From contig MGUT01000059.1 of assembly GCA_001800095.1 (NCBI GenBank), positions 8,957-31,000 on the forward strand: a stretch of 22,044 nt of DNA, read 5' to 3'. Source of the stretch: Elusimicrobia bacterium RIFCSPLOWO2_01_FULL_64_13 (GTDB taxonomy: Bacteria; Elusimicrobiota; Elusimicrobia; 2-02-FULL-39-32). Positions 1 to 5,870 of the stretch are shown piece after piece. A program made the translations under genes and the position numbers. The notes under the pieces were generated by a model. The model ran no database searches. It had not been told where the DNA came from and saw nothing but the letters and a program-made list of their open reading frames with translations. Within the stretch, counting starts at the first letter, position 1. Every line of letters begins with the position of its first letter.

Positions 1-1021
1 TGCAGAGAACCTGGGTCGCGCGCAGGAGTTCCTCCAGGGTGAAGCGTCCCGCCGGGAGGTCCCTCTTGACGGCGTTCCCCGCGTCAAAGTCGTCGGGATC
101 ACGGTACCCGCACTTTTCGATCAGCATCTCCCTGAATCCTTCCCGGAGTTCCCGCAGGAAATAGGACAGGTCCTGGCCTTCCCTCTGCAGGCGTCCCGCG
201 AGTTCCAGGACGCCTTTGGCGTCCTTGTCGGCGATCTTGTTCGCGATCTCCGCGAGGGTGTCCTCCCGGACCAACCCCAGGACATCCTCCACCGTCCCCA
301 GGGCGAGATCCGTCCCTTCCCCGCCCTCTCTGGAAGCGTGGGAGATGGCCTGGTCGAAAAGGGAGAGGGCGTCGCGCATGGATCCCTGGGCGGCGCGCGC
401 CAGGAGCGAAAGGGCGTCGTCGGGAACGGGGATCTTTTCCGCCTGGGCGACGCGCTTCAATGTGGAAAAGATCTGCGCCCGCGTCAGGGGCAGGAAGCGG
501 AAGCGCTGGCAGCGGGAGGAGATGGTGGCCGGGATCTTGTGGAATTCGGTCGTGGCCAGGATGAATACGACGCGGGGCGGAGGTTCCTCCAGGGTCTTCA
601 AGAGGGCGTTGAAGCTGTGGGAGGAAAGCATGTGGACTTCGTCGATGATGAAGACCTTGTTGCGGTCGCGGACGGGGGAATAGGCCACGGTGTCGATGAC
701 GGCCTCCCTGGTCTCCTCCACCTTGGTGTGGCTGGCGGCGTCCAGCTCCAGGACGTCGATGGAGGACGACCTGTCGATCTCCGCGCAGGAGGAGCAGGCG
801 TTGCAGGGTTCCGAATTCCTGGGTTCCCGGCAATTGAGGGCCTTGGCGAAGATGCGCGCCGTGGTGGTTTTCCCCGTGCCCCGGGGCCCGGAGAAGAGGT
901 AGGCATGGGCCACGCGGTTTTTCTCTATGGCGGCCTGGAGGATCTTCGCCGTGGTCTCCTGGCCGGTCAGGTCGGAGAATCTCCCAGGCCGGTACTTGCG
1001 GGCTAGAATGAGATAGGACAT
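1..1021 (-). CDS. dnaX: DNA polymerase III subunit gamma/tau, 3' end cut by window edge
   Basis: Clamp-loader ATPase subunit of the replicative polymerase, cytoplasmic. About 340 codons are present; the tau C-terminal part lies outside the window. The N-terminus reads MSYLILARKYRP, the family's usual opening. The Walker A motif GPRGTGKT is at residues 45-52, and four zinc-module cysteines are at C64, C73, C76 and C79. The Walker B/DExH stretch IIDEVH is at about 125-130, and the sensor and arginine-finger region (TTEFHKIP, SSRC) at about 157-171. The ATG at 1021-1019 is preceded by GGAAG, which lies in the last codons of the NYN gene; the NYN stop is 4 nt upstream, so translation is probably coupled. 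The first 12 codons are duplicated upstream at 1782-1816. Identity is certain. Confidence 0.97.
   Translation of the reverse strand, partial: MSYLILARKYRPGRFSDLTGQETTAKILQAAIEKNRVAHAYLFSGPRGTGKTTTARIFAKALNCREPRNSEPCNACSSCAEIDRSSSIDVLELDAASHTKVEETREAVIDTVAYSPVRDRNKVFIIDEVHMLSSHSFNALLKTLEEPPPRVVFILATTEFHKIPATISSRCQRFRFLPLTRAQIFSTLKRVAQAEKIPVPDDALSLLARAAQGSMRDALSLFDQAISHASREGGEGTDLALGTVEDVLGLVREDTLAEIANKIADKDAKGVLELAGRLQREGQDLSYFLRELREGFREMLIEKCGYRDPDDFDAGNAVKRDLPAGRFTLEELLRATQVLC
987..1021 (-). repeat. 35-bp direct repeat, copy 1 (dnaX codons 1-12)
   Basis: A perfect 35-bp match to 1782-1816 in the same orientation. The flanking bases differ on both sides (a versus t at one end, t versus a at the other). 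This copy is the functional start of dnaX. The two copies bracket the NYN gene and its promoter, so the unit between equivalent points is 795 bp. This resembles the duplicated site left when an element inserts into the 5' end of a gene and supplies a replacement start. Confidence 0.95.
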
Positions 1022-1025
1022 TTCA

Positions 1026-1667
1026 TCACTTCCATTGAACGGGGCGGCATAATTGCCTGCCTCCGGGGAGTGTAATTGCGTCGGGAAACTGACAGGTGGA
1101 CAAGTGCTTTTCCTTCATCTTCATGTGGAAGTCAGTCGCATTTTTTAGAGATTCCGCTCGCCTCCCGATCGGAATTACAACCCCAACCGATTTGGCTGGG
1201 AATGTGGTTTTCACGGCCTCTATCGCTGGCACGAGGTCACTGTCCCCTGAAACGATGATCGCCGTGTCAAACACGTTATTGATAGCTGACTGGAATAATT
1301 TTATGGCGATGTTTACGTCTGTTTGTTTTTCCTCGAATGTTTTGTACACCGCATTGCAGTTACGGCACTTCCTGTCTTTCGCTTTGAAGCTTCCGAAGAC
1401 AATCTTGACGCCAACGGACTGCAAAGCCGATGTATAGACTTGATGTCTGGAAACCTTTTGAGGGTCCCAAACAACGTACGAGGTAAAGTAATTTATGCCG
1501 ATAACTTGATCCTGGGGTTTAATAAAGCATTTTGCCAATTTTAGCAGGTCCAGCCACTTGTATCTGTTGTAGTGATTGTCAATGAGGGCATGGTAGAGGT
1601 TGAACCCGTCAACGAAGAATTCGACACGATTCACGACAGGCCTATAAAACAAGAAACCCAGACCCAT
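1026..1667 (-). CDS. NYN-domain (PIN-like) putative ribonuclease
   Basis: A 213-residue protein of the NYN/LabA-like, DUF88-type family, predicted metal-dependent RNases with a PIN-like fold. The acidic and polar motifs are in order: FFVDGFN (D20, N23), KQTDVNIA (D117) and VSGDSDLVPA (D142, D144). A CRNC pair at 101-104 may be half of a small metal-binding insertion. The C-terminal tail FPDAITLPGG...CRPVQW fits a family-like ending, so the gene appears complete. No strong Shine-Dalgarno precedes the ATG at 1667; a GTG about 12 codons in, just before NRVEFFVDG, is an alternative start. A strong promoter lies at 1716-1744. Base composition is clearly more AT-rich than the neighbouring housekeeping genes, which suggests transfer. 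Substrate is unknown. Confidence 0.88.
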   Translation of the reverse strand: MGLGFLFYRPVVNRVEFFVDGFNLYHALIDNHYNRYKWLDLLKLAKCFIKPQDQVIGINYFTSYVVWDPQKVSRHQVYTSALQSVGVKIVFGSFKAKDRKCRNCNAVYKTFEEKQTDVNIAIKLFQSAINNVFDTAIIVSGDSDLVPAIEAVKTTFPAKSVGVVIPIGRRAESLKNATDFHMKMKEKHLSTCQFPDAITLPGGRQLCRPVQWK

Positions 1668-1715
1668 GCGGATCTGGGGCCTACAAGATACGGGATCTTA
1701 TAGGGATGATGATTA

Positions 1716-1744
1716 TTTATAACAAATGTTCCGTCATTTGTCAA
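1716..1744 (-). promoter_or_regulatory. Sigma70-type promoter for the NYN gene and probably dnaX
   Basis: Minus strand: TTGACA (1744-1739), a 17-bp spacer, then TATAAA (1721-1716). That is 6/6 and 5/6 matches to consensus. The expected start is near 1709, giving a leader of about 40 nt before the NYN ATG. The promoter lies between the two 35-bp repeats, so it belongs to the inserted segment and probably now transcribes dnaX as well. Confidence 0.7.
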
Positions 1745-1781
1745 GTAGGTGACAAACGACTCGATAATCTTAATTGTCGTT

Positions 1782-1816
1782 GGCCGGTACTTGCGGGCTA
1801 GAATGAGATAGGACAT
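1782..1816 (-). repeat. 35-bp direct repeat, copy 2 (orphan dnaX start)
   Basis: An exact copy of dnaX codons 1-12 (MSYLILARKYRP), starting with ATG at 1816-1814. It is followed by unrelated AT-rich sequence (TTIKIIESF...) that stays open to 1631 with no recognisable family. I read it as the relic of the original dnaX start, cut off from the rest of the gene. If it is still translated, it gives a 61-residue nonsense fusion overlapping the start of the NYN gene. Confidence 0.9.
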
Positions 1817-1843
1817 AAAGTCCCGATAAGTATCAAAGAGACC

Positions 1844-2101
1844 CTATCGGTAAATTAAAGGATATTGATGCGGTTTCATGATAGATTTCATTTCAAGATC
1901 AATATCCAAAGTTGGCCAATGGAGGTACTTGTTATTGACCAATTTTACATTGAAGATCTCTGACGTCTGGGAATTCTTGAACCACGGGTAGGATCGATAT
2001 GGAAGGAAATACTCATTACCCTTGACGAAAATCCAGACCCCGTGCTTCTGGATGCCCTGGACCTCAACGGAAATGCTTTTTCCACGCTTCGATGATTTCA
2101 T
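1844..2101 (-). CDS. DUF2442 family protein
   Basis: An 85-residue protein. The stretch FLPYRSYPWF followed by LVNNKYLHWPTLDIDLEM matches the DUF2442 pattern (Leu-Pro near a YPWF-like motif, then HWP.LD.DL). I chose the ATG at 2101 over the TTG at 2116 because AGGAGA (2113-2108) sits at ideal spacing before it. That ribosome-binding site is inside the 3' end of the DUF4160 gene, and the two genes overlap by 38 bp, so they are almost certainly co-translated. DUF2442 and DUF4160 genes are often neighbours and have been suspected to work as a pair. I do not know of an established biochemical role. Composition is AT-rich like the rest of the island. Confidence 0.8.
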   Translation of the reverse strand: MKSSKRGKSISVEVQGIQKHGVWIFVKGNEYFLPYRSYPWFKNSQTSEIFNVKLVNNKYLHWPTLDIDLEMKSIMKPHQYPLIYR

Positions 2102-2300
2102 GTTTTCTCTCCTCAACGATATTCTTCAGCTCTCTAATCTTACGCGCGGACAGACCGTAGTTATGGCTTAACGATACGTTAGGCGCAAGCCAAAACTTGG
2201 CTTCCCCGTCAGGGCACGAGACGTGGACGTGGATCCGCCTTTCTTCTCTCGAAAAGAAGAAGAAACGATAGCTCTTGTGTTTGAATACCGTGGGACTCAA
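2064..2300 (-). CDS. DUF4160 family protein
   Basis: A 78-residue protein with the DUF4160 signature: SPTVF near the start, YRFFFFSREE, HVHVSCPDGEAKFWL, and the helical end ARKIRELKNIVEERKHEIIEAWKKHF. Length is normal for the family. The start is TTG at 2300-2298 because an in-frame TAG lies two codons upstream and the family usually begins M(S)PTV. It overlaps the DUF2442 start. The tRNA-Ala fragment ends 38 bp upstream on the same strand. Such small paired genes on AT-rich islands often behave like toxin-antitoxin or accessory modules, but that is inference only. Confidence 0.85.
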   Translation of the reverse strand: MSPTVFKHKSYRFFFFSREERRIHVHVSCPDGEAKFWLAPNVSLSHNYGLSARKIRELKNIVEERKHEIIEAWKKHFR

Positions 2301-2338
2301 ATTCTATGCACTCTCTTGCAACCTTCTGTCATCTAAAT

Positions 2339-2412
2339 TGGTGGAGATGATGGGACGGGCGCGTTGCGCCCGAACCCACGGCCTCCTCGTTGCGAACGAG
2401 GCGCTCTCCCAA
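2339..2412 (-). pseudogene. tRNA-Ala(CGC) 3' fragment with a hairpin inserted in the T-loop
   Basis: On the minus strand the fragment starts in the D-loop (TTGGGAGAGCG). It contains a perfect anticodon stem CCTCG/CGAGG with loop TTCGCAA (anticodon CGC), the variable region, and a T-stem GTGGG/CCCAT. It ends with an acceptor 3' strand and an encoded CCA (2341-2339). The 5' acceptor strand and the 5' D-arm are missing, replaced by unrelated bases. The T-loop is 20 nt instead of 7 because a 17-bp perfect palindrome (7-bp arms, 3-nt centre, 2356-2372) sits inside it. From the D-loop to the T-loop it matches the neighbouring tRNA-Ala at 37 of 41 positions, with compensated stem changes, so it descends from a separate functional gene. 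Confidence 0.85.
2356..2372. repeat. 17-bp palindrome inside the tRNA-Ala fragment
   Basis: CGGGCGC, then GTT, then GCGCCCG on the plus strand: a perfect 7-bp inverted repeat with a 3-nt centre. It occupies the position of the T-loop bases of the broken tRNA-Ala. It does not follow the R-box pattern of integron attC sites. Confidence 0.85.
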
Positions 2413-2422
2413 TCGAAATCTA

Positions 2423-2495
<73 letters not shown>

Positions 2496-2621
2496 TTTCC
2501 TAAAAAAACTTCTTAAGGGGGCAGTCCCCGCAGCGAAGCGGAGGGGACAGCCCCAAACACCTAATTCGATGATAAATTTGCAGTGGCGGCACCTCTTCTT
2601 ATTCCTTCTTTTTTTAGGAAA
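2496..2621. repeat. Inverted-repeat unit with a REP-like hairpin core
   Basis: A perfect 13-bp inverted repeat, TTTCCTAAAAAAA at 2496-2508 and its complement at 2609-2621, encloses about 100 bp. Inside, 2517-2554 forms a GC-rich imperfect hairpin whose arms are GGGGCAGTCCCC and GGGGACAGCCCC, with a smaller CCGC/GCGG hairpin at the tip. The right arm overlaps the larger tRNA-flanking repeat at 2583-2629. The unit begins immediately next to the tRNA-Ala 5' end and fills the tRNA-Tyr/tRNA-Ala spacer. It resembles REP/MITE-type non-coding repeats. Only one copy is in the window, so mobility cannot be judged. Confidence 0.6.
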
Positions 2622-2629
2622 CGGCACAG
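2583..2629 (+). repeat. Arm A of inverted repeats flanking tRNA-Tyr
   Basis: Its reverse complement aligns to 2776-2823 with 38 identities in 48 columns and one single-base gap. Read on the plus strand it begins TGGCGGCACCT and ends AGGAAACGGCACAG. Those edges resemble the two sides of the tRNA-Tyr D-loop (GGTGGCCG and GGCACAGG). It may be a second, more decayed copy of the interrupted tRNA-Tyr 5' half seen on the other side, in opposite orientation. Confidence 0.75.
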
Positions 2630-2668
2630 TCCAAAAGCCTTATGAAATCTTTATAAGGATGTTTGGAC
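2629..2668 (-). terminator. Imperfect hairpin at the tRNA-Tyr 3' end, possible terminator or processing signal
   Basis: GTCCAAA (2629-2635) pairs with TTTGGAC (2662-2668), and inside it CCTTAT (2638-2643) pairs with ATAAGG (2653-2658). One outer arm is the last bases of tRNA-Tyr itself, so in the transcript this stem competes with the tRNA acceptor stem. A CTTTTGG stretch rather than a clean U-run follows the inner stem, so termination is uncertain. Confidence 0.35.
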
Positions 2669-2748
2669 GGGAGAGGATTCGAACCTCTGTAGGGCGAAAG
2701 CCCGCAGGTTTTACAGACCTGTGCCATTAACCGCTCGGCCACCCGTCC
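2664..2748 (-). tRNA. tRNA-Tyr (anticodon GTA)
   Basis: An 85-nt class II tRNA. The acceptor GGACGGG pairs with CCCGTCC and the discriminator is A. The anticodon stem CAGGT/ACCTG has loop CTGTAAA. The long variable arm is GGGC-TTTC-GCCC, and the T-arm AGAGG/CCTCT has loop TTCGAAT. CCA is not encoded. It is flanked by inverted repeats (2583-2629 and 2776-2823), and its first 13 nt plus leader are duplicated just upstream. Confidence 0.96.
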
Positions 2749-2774
2749 TTAAAAAACATCATAAGATCAGGTGG

Positions 2775-2837
2775 CCTGTGCCTTTTCCTTAATTTTAAAG
2801 GAATAAGAAAAAGGTGCGGCCACCCGTCCTTAAAAAA
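2775..2837 (-). pseudogene. tRNA-Tyr 5' half with an insertion in the D-loop, plus duplicated leader
   Basis: On the minus strand the stretch 2837-2817 repeats, over 21 bp, the tRNA-Tyr leader and first 13 nt (ending GGACGGGTGGCCG; intact copy 2736-2756). The D-loop bases are replaced by about 35 nt that themselves fold (AAGGAA/TTCCTT and CCTTTT/AAAAGG arms). GGCACAGG then resumes, as on the far side of the D-loop in the real tRNA. Everything 3' of that is missing. It lies between the promoter at 2870-2875 and the intact tRNA-Tyr, so it is probably part of the precursor transcript. Confidence 0.7.
2776..2823 (-). repeat. Arm B of inverted repeats flanking tRNA-Tyr
   Basis: Partner of 2583-2629 in opposite orientation (38 of 48 aligned columns identical). 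In a transcript crossing the region the two arms could pair and enclose tRNA-Tyr in a loop of about 146 nt. It coincides with the D-loop insertion of the broken tRNA-Tyr copy. I saw no target-site duplication outside the two arms. Confidence 0.75.
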
Positions 2838-2869
2838 ACAAAGACCGCCCCCGCCCGTGAATCCGAGCC

Positions 2870-2875
2870 ATTATA
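2870..2875 (-). promoter_or_regulatory. Probable -10 box for the tRNA-Tyr/tRNA-Ala transcript
   Basis: A perfect TATAAT on the minus strand; the start is expected near 2863. No good -35 box is visible at 16-18 bp (sequence there is G-rich). It is the only clear promoter element upstream of the tRNA cluster. The stretch from here to 2931 holds nothing else I can name apart from a weak CGGC/GCCG hairpin. Confidence 0.45.
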
Positions 2876-2931
2876 CTATTTCCGGCCCCCCCAGGCCAGA
2901 ATTGGAAGCTTCCGGCAAATGCCGCCGGGCG

Positions 2932-3651
2932 TCATGGGTCTTCCCGGGTCTGCAGGACCGCGTAGGGGCTGGGTCCGCTTTGTTCTATGGTCCTCTGGAG
3001 GACCGCGCCTTTGTCGGCGTCCAGCCAGAGGGTTTCAGTGGTTTCGGTCCCGCCCCGGACGGCAACGGCCCGGAATTTCCGGCAGGGCGTCCCGCGGACC
3101 TTCTCGTCCGGCAGTCTTTCGATGGTCCAGACCTCGCCAAAAATCATCCGTTCAACCTTTCTTCCGGTCCGGATGGGTTTGGGCGGCAATTTATAGTCGT
3201 CGATCGGGACGGGTTCGGGCGCCCGGTCCAGCCACTCCTCCGGACCGGCGGTCTCCAAGAGGACCGTCAGGTCGTCCCGCGTGCCCATTTCCATCATGAT
3301 GGTCTTTTTTTCGGAGGAATCCTGGGAGCTTTGGGGCCGGTAAATCTTTCCATCCGGAGTGACCAGAAGGTAGGATTTGCCGTCCGGAGCGCTTGAAGAA
3401 GCGATTTGGAGGAGGGCCGTTCCATCCTTGAAGACCTTGAGCACGGCCATGTCCTTGGACGATTCCGTCTCTTTGACTCCTATCCTCTTCGTGGCGGGGT
3501 CGATGGCCGGGGTCTTCAGGATTTCCCTGGAGGTCCACCGGTCCGATTCCGCGAATCTAAGCCAGGCATGCCCCGCCTGCGCCGGTCCGGCGAGAGCGCC
3601 TGCCGTCCCGATCGCCACGGCGGCCGCTGCGAAATATCTCCGAGGGCCCAT
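2932..3651 (-). CDS. Secreted protein of unknown function
   Basis: A 239-residue protein. It begins with MGPRR, a hydrophobic stretch to about residue 26 and a likely signal peptidase site after AQA, so it is predicted periplasmic. The body shows repeated beta-strand-like segments, for example AVLKVFKDGTALLQIAS, YLLVTPDGKIYRP and TTETLWLDADKGAVLQRTIEQ. A single cysteine (TPCRKF) sits near the C-terminus. The pattern of a strand, then LWLD...G.VL, is reminiscent of LolA/LppX-like or DUF4412 proteins, but I cannot assign a family. Its ATG is 8 nt after the stop of the glycosyltransferase gene, so it is probably last in that operon. Confidence 0.75.
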   Translation of the reverse strand: MGPRRYFAAAAVAIGTAGALAGPAQAGHAWLRFAESDRWTSREILKTPAIDPATKRIGVKETESSKDMAVLKVFKDGTALLQIASSSAPDGKSYLLVTPDGKIYRPQSSQDSSEKKTIMMEMGTRDDLTVLLETAGPEEWLDRAPEPVPIDDYKLPPKPIRTGRKVERMIFGEVWTIERLPDEKVRGTPCRKFRAVAVRGGTETTETLWLDADKGAVLQRTIEQSGPSPYAVLQTREDP

Positions 3652-3659
3652 CCCCCCAA

Positions 3660-5390
3660 TTATAGCGGGATTTTGCCCGTTTTCAAGGCGACGGCCCGCG
3701 CTTGATGCCTCCGGGACTTTTCCTTTTGGCCGAGCCTCTCATACAGGGCCGCGAGCCGCTCGTGGCTTTCCGGGTCCACGGTGATATCGTAGACGCGGAT
3801 GGAGAAGCCCGGGACATCCATCGGCTCGCGGGACTTCAGCCAGGAGAACGAGTTCTCGCCGTCCATGGCGCCTTGCAGCCGGGACGCGCTCACGGCCAGG
3901 AATTCCGCGCGGGGAGAATCGGAATTGATCTTTTCCGAATGGAGGAGCGTCCCCATAGGCATGAGCTCCTGCGGGTCCAGACCGTAGGCCTCCGGCAGGT
4001 CCGTCCCGCAATAGGAGAGCACCAGTTCCGCTCCGGGCCTCTCCCGCATGAACCGGCCCAGGTCTTTGAGCCCCTGGCCGTAGTCCAGGTCGCTCGAGTA
4101 GCGGATGCCGGCTCCCGGTCCGCCGACGGCGAAGTTGTAGAAGGAAAGGAAGTGAGGCGCGGACCATGCCGCCTCGGCCAGCTGCCCCAGGACCAGGACG
4201 GCCGGGATCCATCGCTTCAAACCCCAGAAAATCTCCGGCGAGGCGAGCCTGCCGGCGAGGACGGCGGCCAGGGGATAAAGCAGCAGCATGTGACGGATCC
4301 CCAGGTCCAGCCGGGACAGGCACAGGATGGCGAGGTACGACCCGGCGGCGAGCGCGAGGGGGAATTCCTCCTTTTTCATTGGAAGTTTTCGGAACGACCC
4401 GGCGGCGAGGAGGATCGCGAGCAAGGCCGATACGGGAGTCCTTAAGATGAAGTTGACGGGGAAGTAATACCAGACGCCGTGCGGGTGGATCCGCCCCAGA
4501 AGGAACGCGGGATATCCCTCGCGGACATGGTAGCTCATGAACCCGGCGCTCATGAGATAGAAATCGGGCAGGGGCGCCCAGCGATAGGCCCATGCGACGA
4601 TTTTCGGCCAGCCGTAGGCCTCGAGGTCCTTGGGATGAAGCAGGTGGGGCGGAAGGAAATTTTGGAATCCGTAGGCGGCGTTGATGACGAGACCGGAAAG
4701 AGCCGTTGCTCCAATGAAAGCCAGGATCCTGAAACGGGAGCTTTTTCCTTCCAGCCCGGGATAGAAAGCCATGCAGAAAGCGAAGACCGGGTAAAGGAAC
4801 AGGTTGGAAAGCTTGCAGACCTGGGCGAGTCCGAGAGCCAGCCCCGCCAGGGCCAGGTTCCCGGCGGAAGGGCGTCGGCAGGCCGCTGTCAGGGCCGCCA
4901 GGGCCGCGAGGGCGCCGAGGGCCCCGCCCGCGTCCGTGTTCACCAGGGACCCGTGCCCGAGGAGGGCCGGCGTCAGGGACAGGAGCCCCAGGGTCAATAG
5001 CCCGCCCGCGTCGCCGTAAAGGCGGCGCGACCAGGCCCAGGCCAGGAGCAGGAGCAGGGCCGTCGCTCCGATCATCACGCTTCGCGACAGGATGCGCACG
5101 GTCGCCGGGCCGACTTTGGGGCTTCGGTGGATGAGGAGCGTCCCGTAGAGCTGTTCCTGGGACACGGAGATCGGTTTCTTTTGGAATTGAGGGTATCGGG
5201 TTTCGGGATCCGTCAGGGGAAGGAAAGCGACCGGCAATCCGGCCAAAATCCTGATCAGGGGCGGATGTTCCAACCCGCGCTCGAAATCGCCGTGGCGCAG
5301 CATGTAGAAGCCGCATTGGACGTGGCCGGTCTCGTCGTAGGTGAAAGAGGCGCGGCCGGCGTGCCAGAACATCAGTCCGGTCGCGCTCAA
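3660..5390 (-). CDS. GT39-type (PMT/ArnT-like) membrane glycosyltransferase
   Basis: At least 576 residues with many hydrophobic segments through about residue 390. The first periplasmic loop has the family's acidic motif FTYDETGH (D19, E20) and LEHPPL (41-45), as in polyprenyl-phosphate-sugar-dependent GT-C enzymes. The C-terminal 170 residues are soluble and end in a TPR-like helical pair (SHERLAALYERLG...). The substrate is unknown, probably a lipid or protein acceptor on the outer face of the inner membrane. The only standard start is TTG at 5390. However, the frame is open upstream to the previous stop at 5454 and encodes PFKKTVLPAVLVL, which completes a first membrane helix. An ATT at 5429 would give a better N-terminus. 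Confidence 0.85.
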   Translation of the reverse strand: MSATGLMFWHAGRASFTYDETGHVQCGFYMLRHGDFERGLEHPPLIRILAGLPVAFLPLTDPETRYPQFQKKPISVSQEQLYGTLLIHRSPKVGPATVRILSRSVMIGATALLLLLAWAWSRRLYGDAGGLLTLGLLSLTPALLGHGSLVNTDAGGALGALAALAALTAACRRPSAGNLALAGLALGLAQVCKLSNLFLYPVFAFCMAFYPGLEGKSSRFRILAFIGATALSGLVINAAYGFQNFLPPHLLHPKDLEAYGWPKIVAWAYRWAPLPDFYLMSAGFMSYHVREGYPAFLLGRIHPHGVWYYFPVNFILRTPVSALLAILLAAGSFRKLPMKKEEFPLALAAGSYLAILCLSRLDLGIRHMLLLYPLAAVLAGRLASPEIFWGLKRWIPAVLVLGQLAEAAWSAPHFLSFYNFAVGGPGAGIRYSSDLDYGQGLKDLGRFMRERPGAELVLSYCGTDLPEAYGLDPQELMPMGTLLHSEKINSDSPRAEFLAVSASRLQGAMDGENSFSWLKSREPMDVPGFSIRVYDITVDPESHERLAALYERLGQKEKSRRHQARAVALKTGKIPL

Positions 5391-5453
5391 AACGAGGACG
5401 GCAGGGAGAACGGTTTTTTTAAATGGAATGGGACTGGTGGGGGGGATTGGCGG

Positions 5454-5870
5454 TCAAGGGATGATGACGCACGGATCGAGGATCACGTTGATGATCTTCC
5501 CGGTGCATTTCCCGCGGACGGTCAGTTTGTCCCCCGGACGGAGTTTCGAGACCTGTTCCGAATAGCTGTCAAAGAAATGGCACTGGATGTCGCCCGCATG
5601 TTCCGCGCCCCGGAGAAGGAGGACCCGATCGTTGGCGACGTTGGACCTGATCCGGACTACCGGACCGCTCACCTGGAGGATCTTTTCCTTGTATTTTTTG
5701 TCCCCGGCGTCGCGGTCGGAATAATCGCGGAAGAGCTCCTCGCCGGAGAGGGTGAATGCGGGCCGGGCTTCCCGGGTCATCTTTTCCAGCTCATCGCTGG
5801 CGCGGCCGCAGCCGCCCAGGGCGGCGAGGAGGATGAAGGCGGCCAGGAGGGCGAGGGGCCTTCGATTCAC
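5454..5870 (-). CDS. Lipoprotein with an OB-fold (tRNA_anti-like) domain
   Basis: A 138-residue protein starting at GTG 5870-5868, which overlaps the upstream stop as GTGA, a classic coupling arrangement; GGAG lies about 10 nt upstream. Residues 1-20 are a lipoprotein signal with a lipobox-like LGGCG, so it is membrane-anchored. From about 45 onward it reads YKEKILQVSGPVVRI...VLLLRG...IQCHFFD...LRPGDKLTVRGKCTG...ILDPCVII. That matches the tRNA_anti-like OB-fold family (PF12869), including the two cysteines near the end. These domains are not thought to bind tRNA despite the name; the function is unknown. The following glycosyltransferase is in the same frame. Confidence 0.82.
   Translation of the reverse strand: MNRRPLALLAAFILLAALGGCGRASDELEKMTREARPAFTLSGEELFRDYSDRDAGDKKYKEKILQVSGPVVRIRSNVANDRVLLLRGAEHAGDIQCHFFDSYSEQVSKLRPGDKLTVRGKCTGKIINVILDPCVIIP

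Noticed and set aside
1631..1816. 61-residue frame starting MSYLILARKYRP as a real gene
   Set aside because: Only the first 12 codons are meaningful, being a copy of the dnaX start; the rest has no family signal and overlaps the NYN gene start.
2356..2372. Integron attC-type recombination site
   Set aside because: The arms do not fit the GTTRRRY/RYYYAAC core pattern and there is no second core site or integrase.
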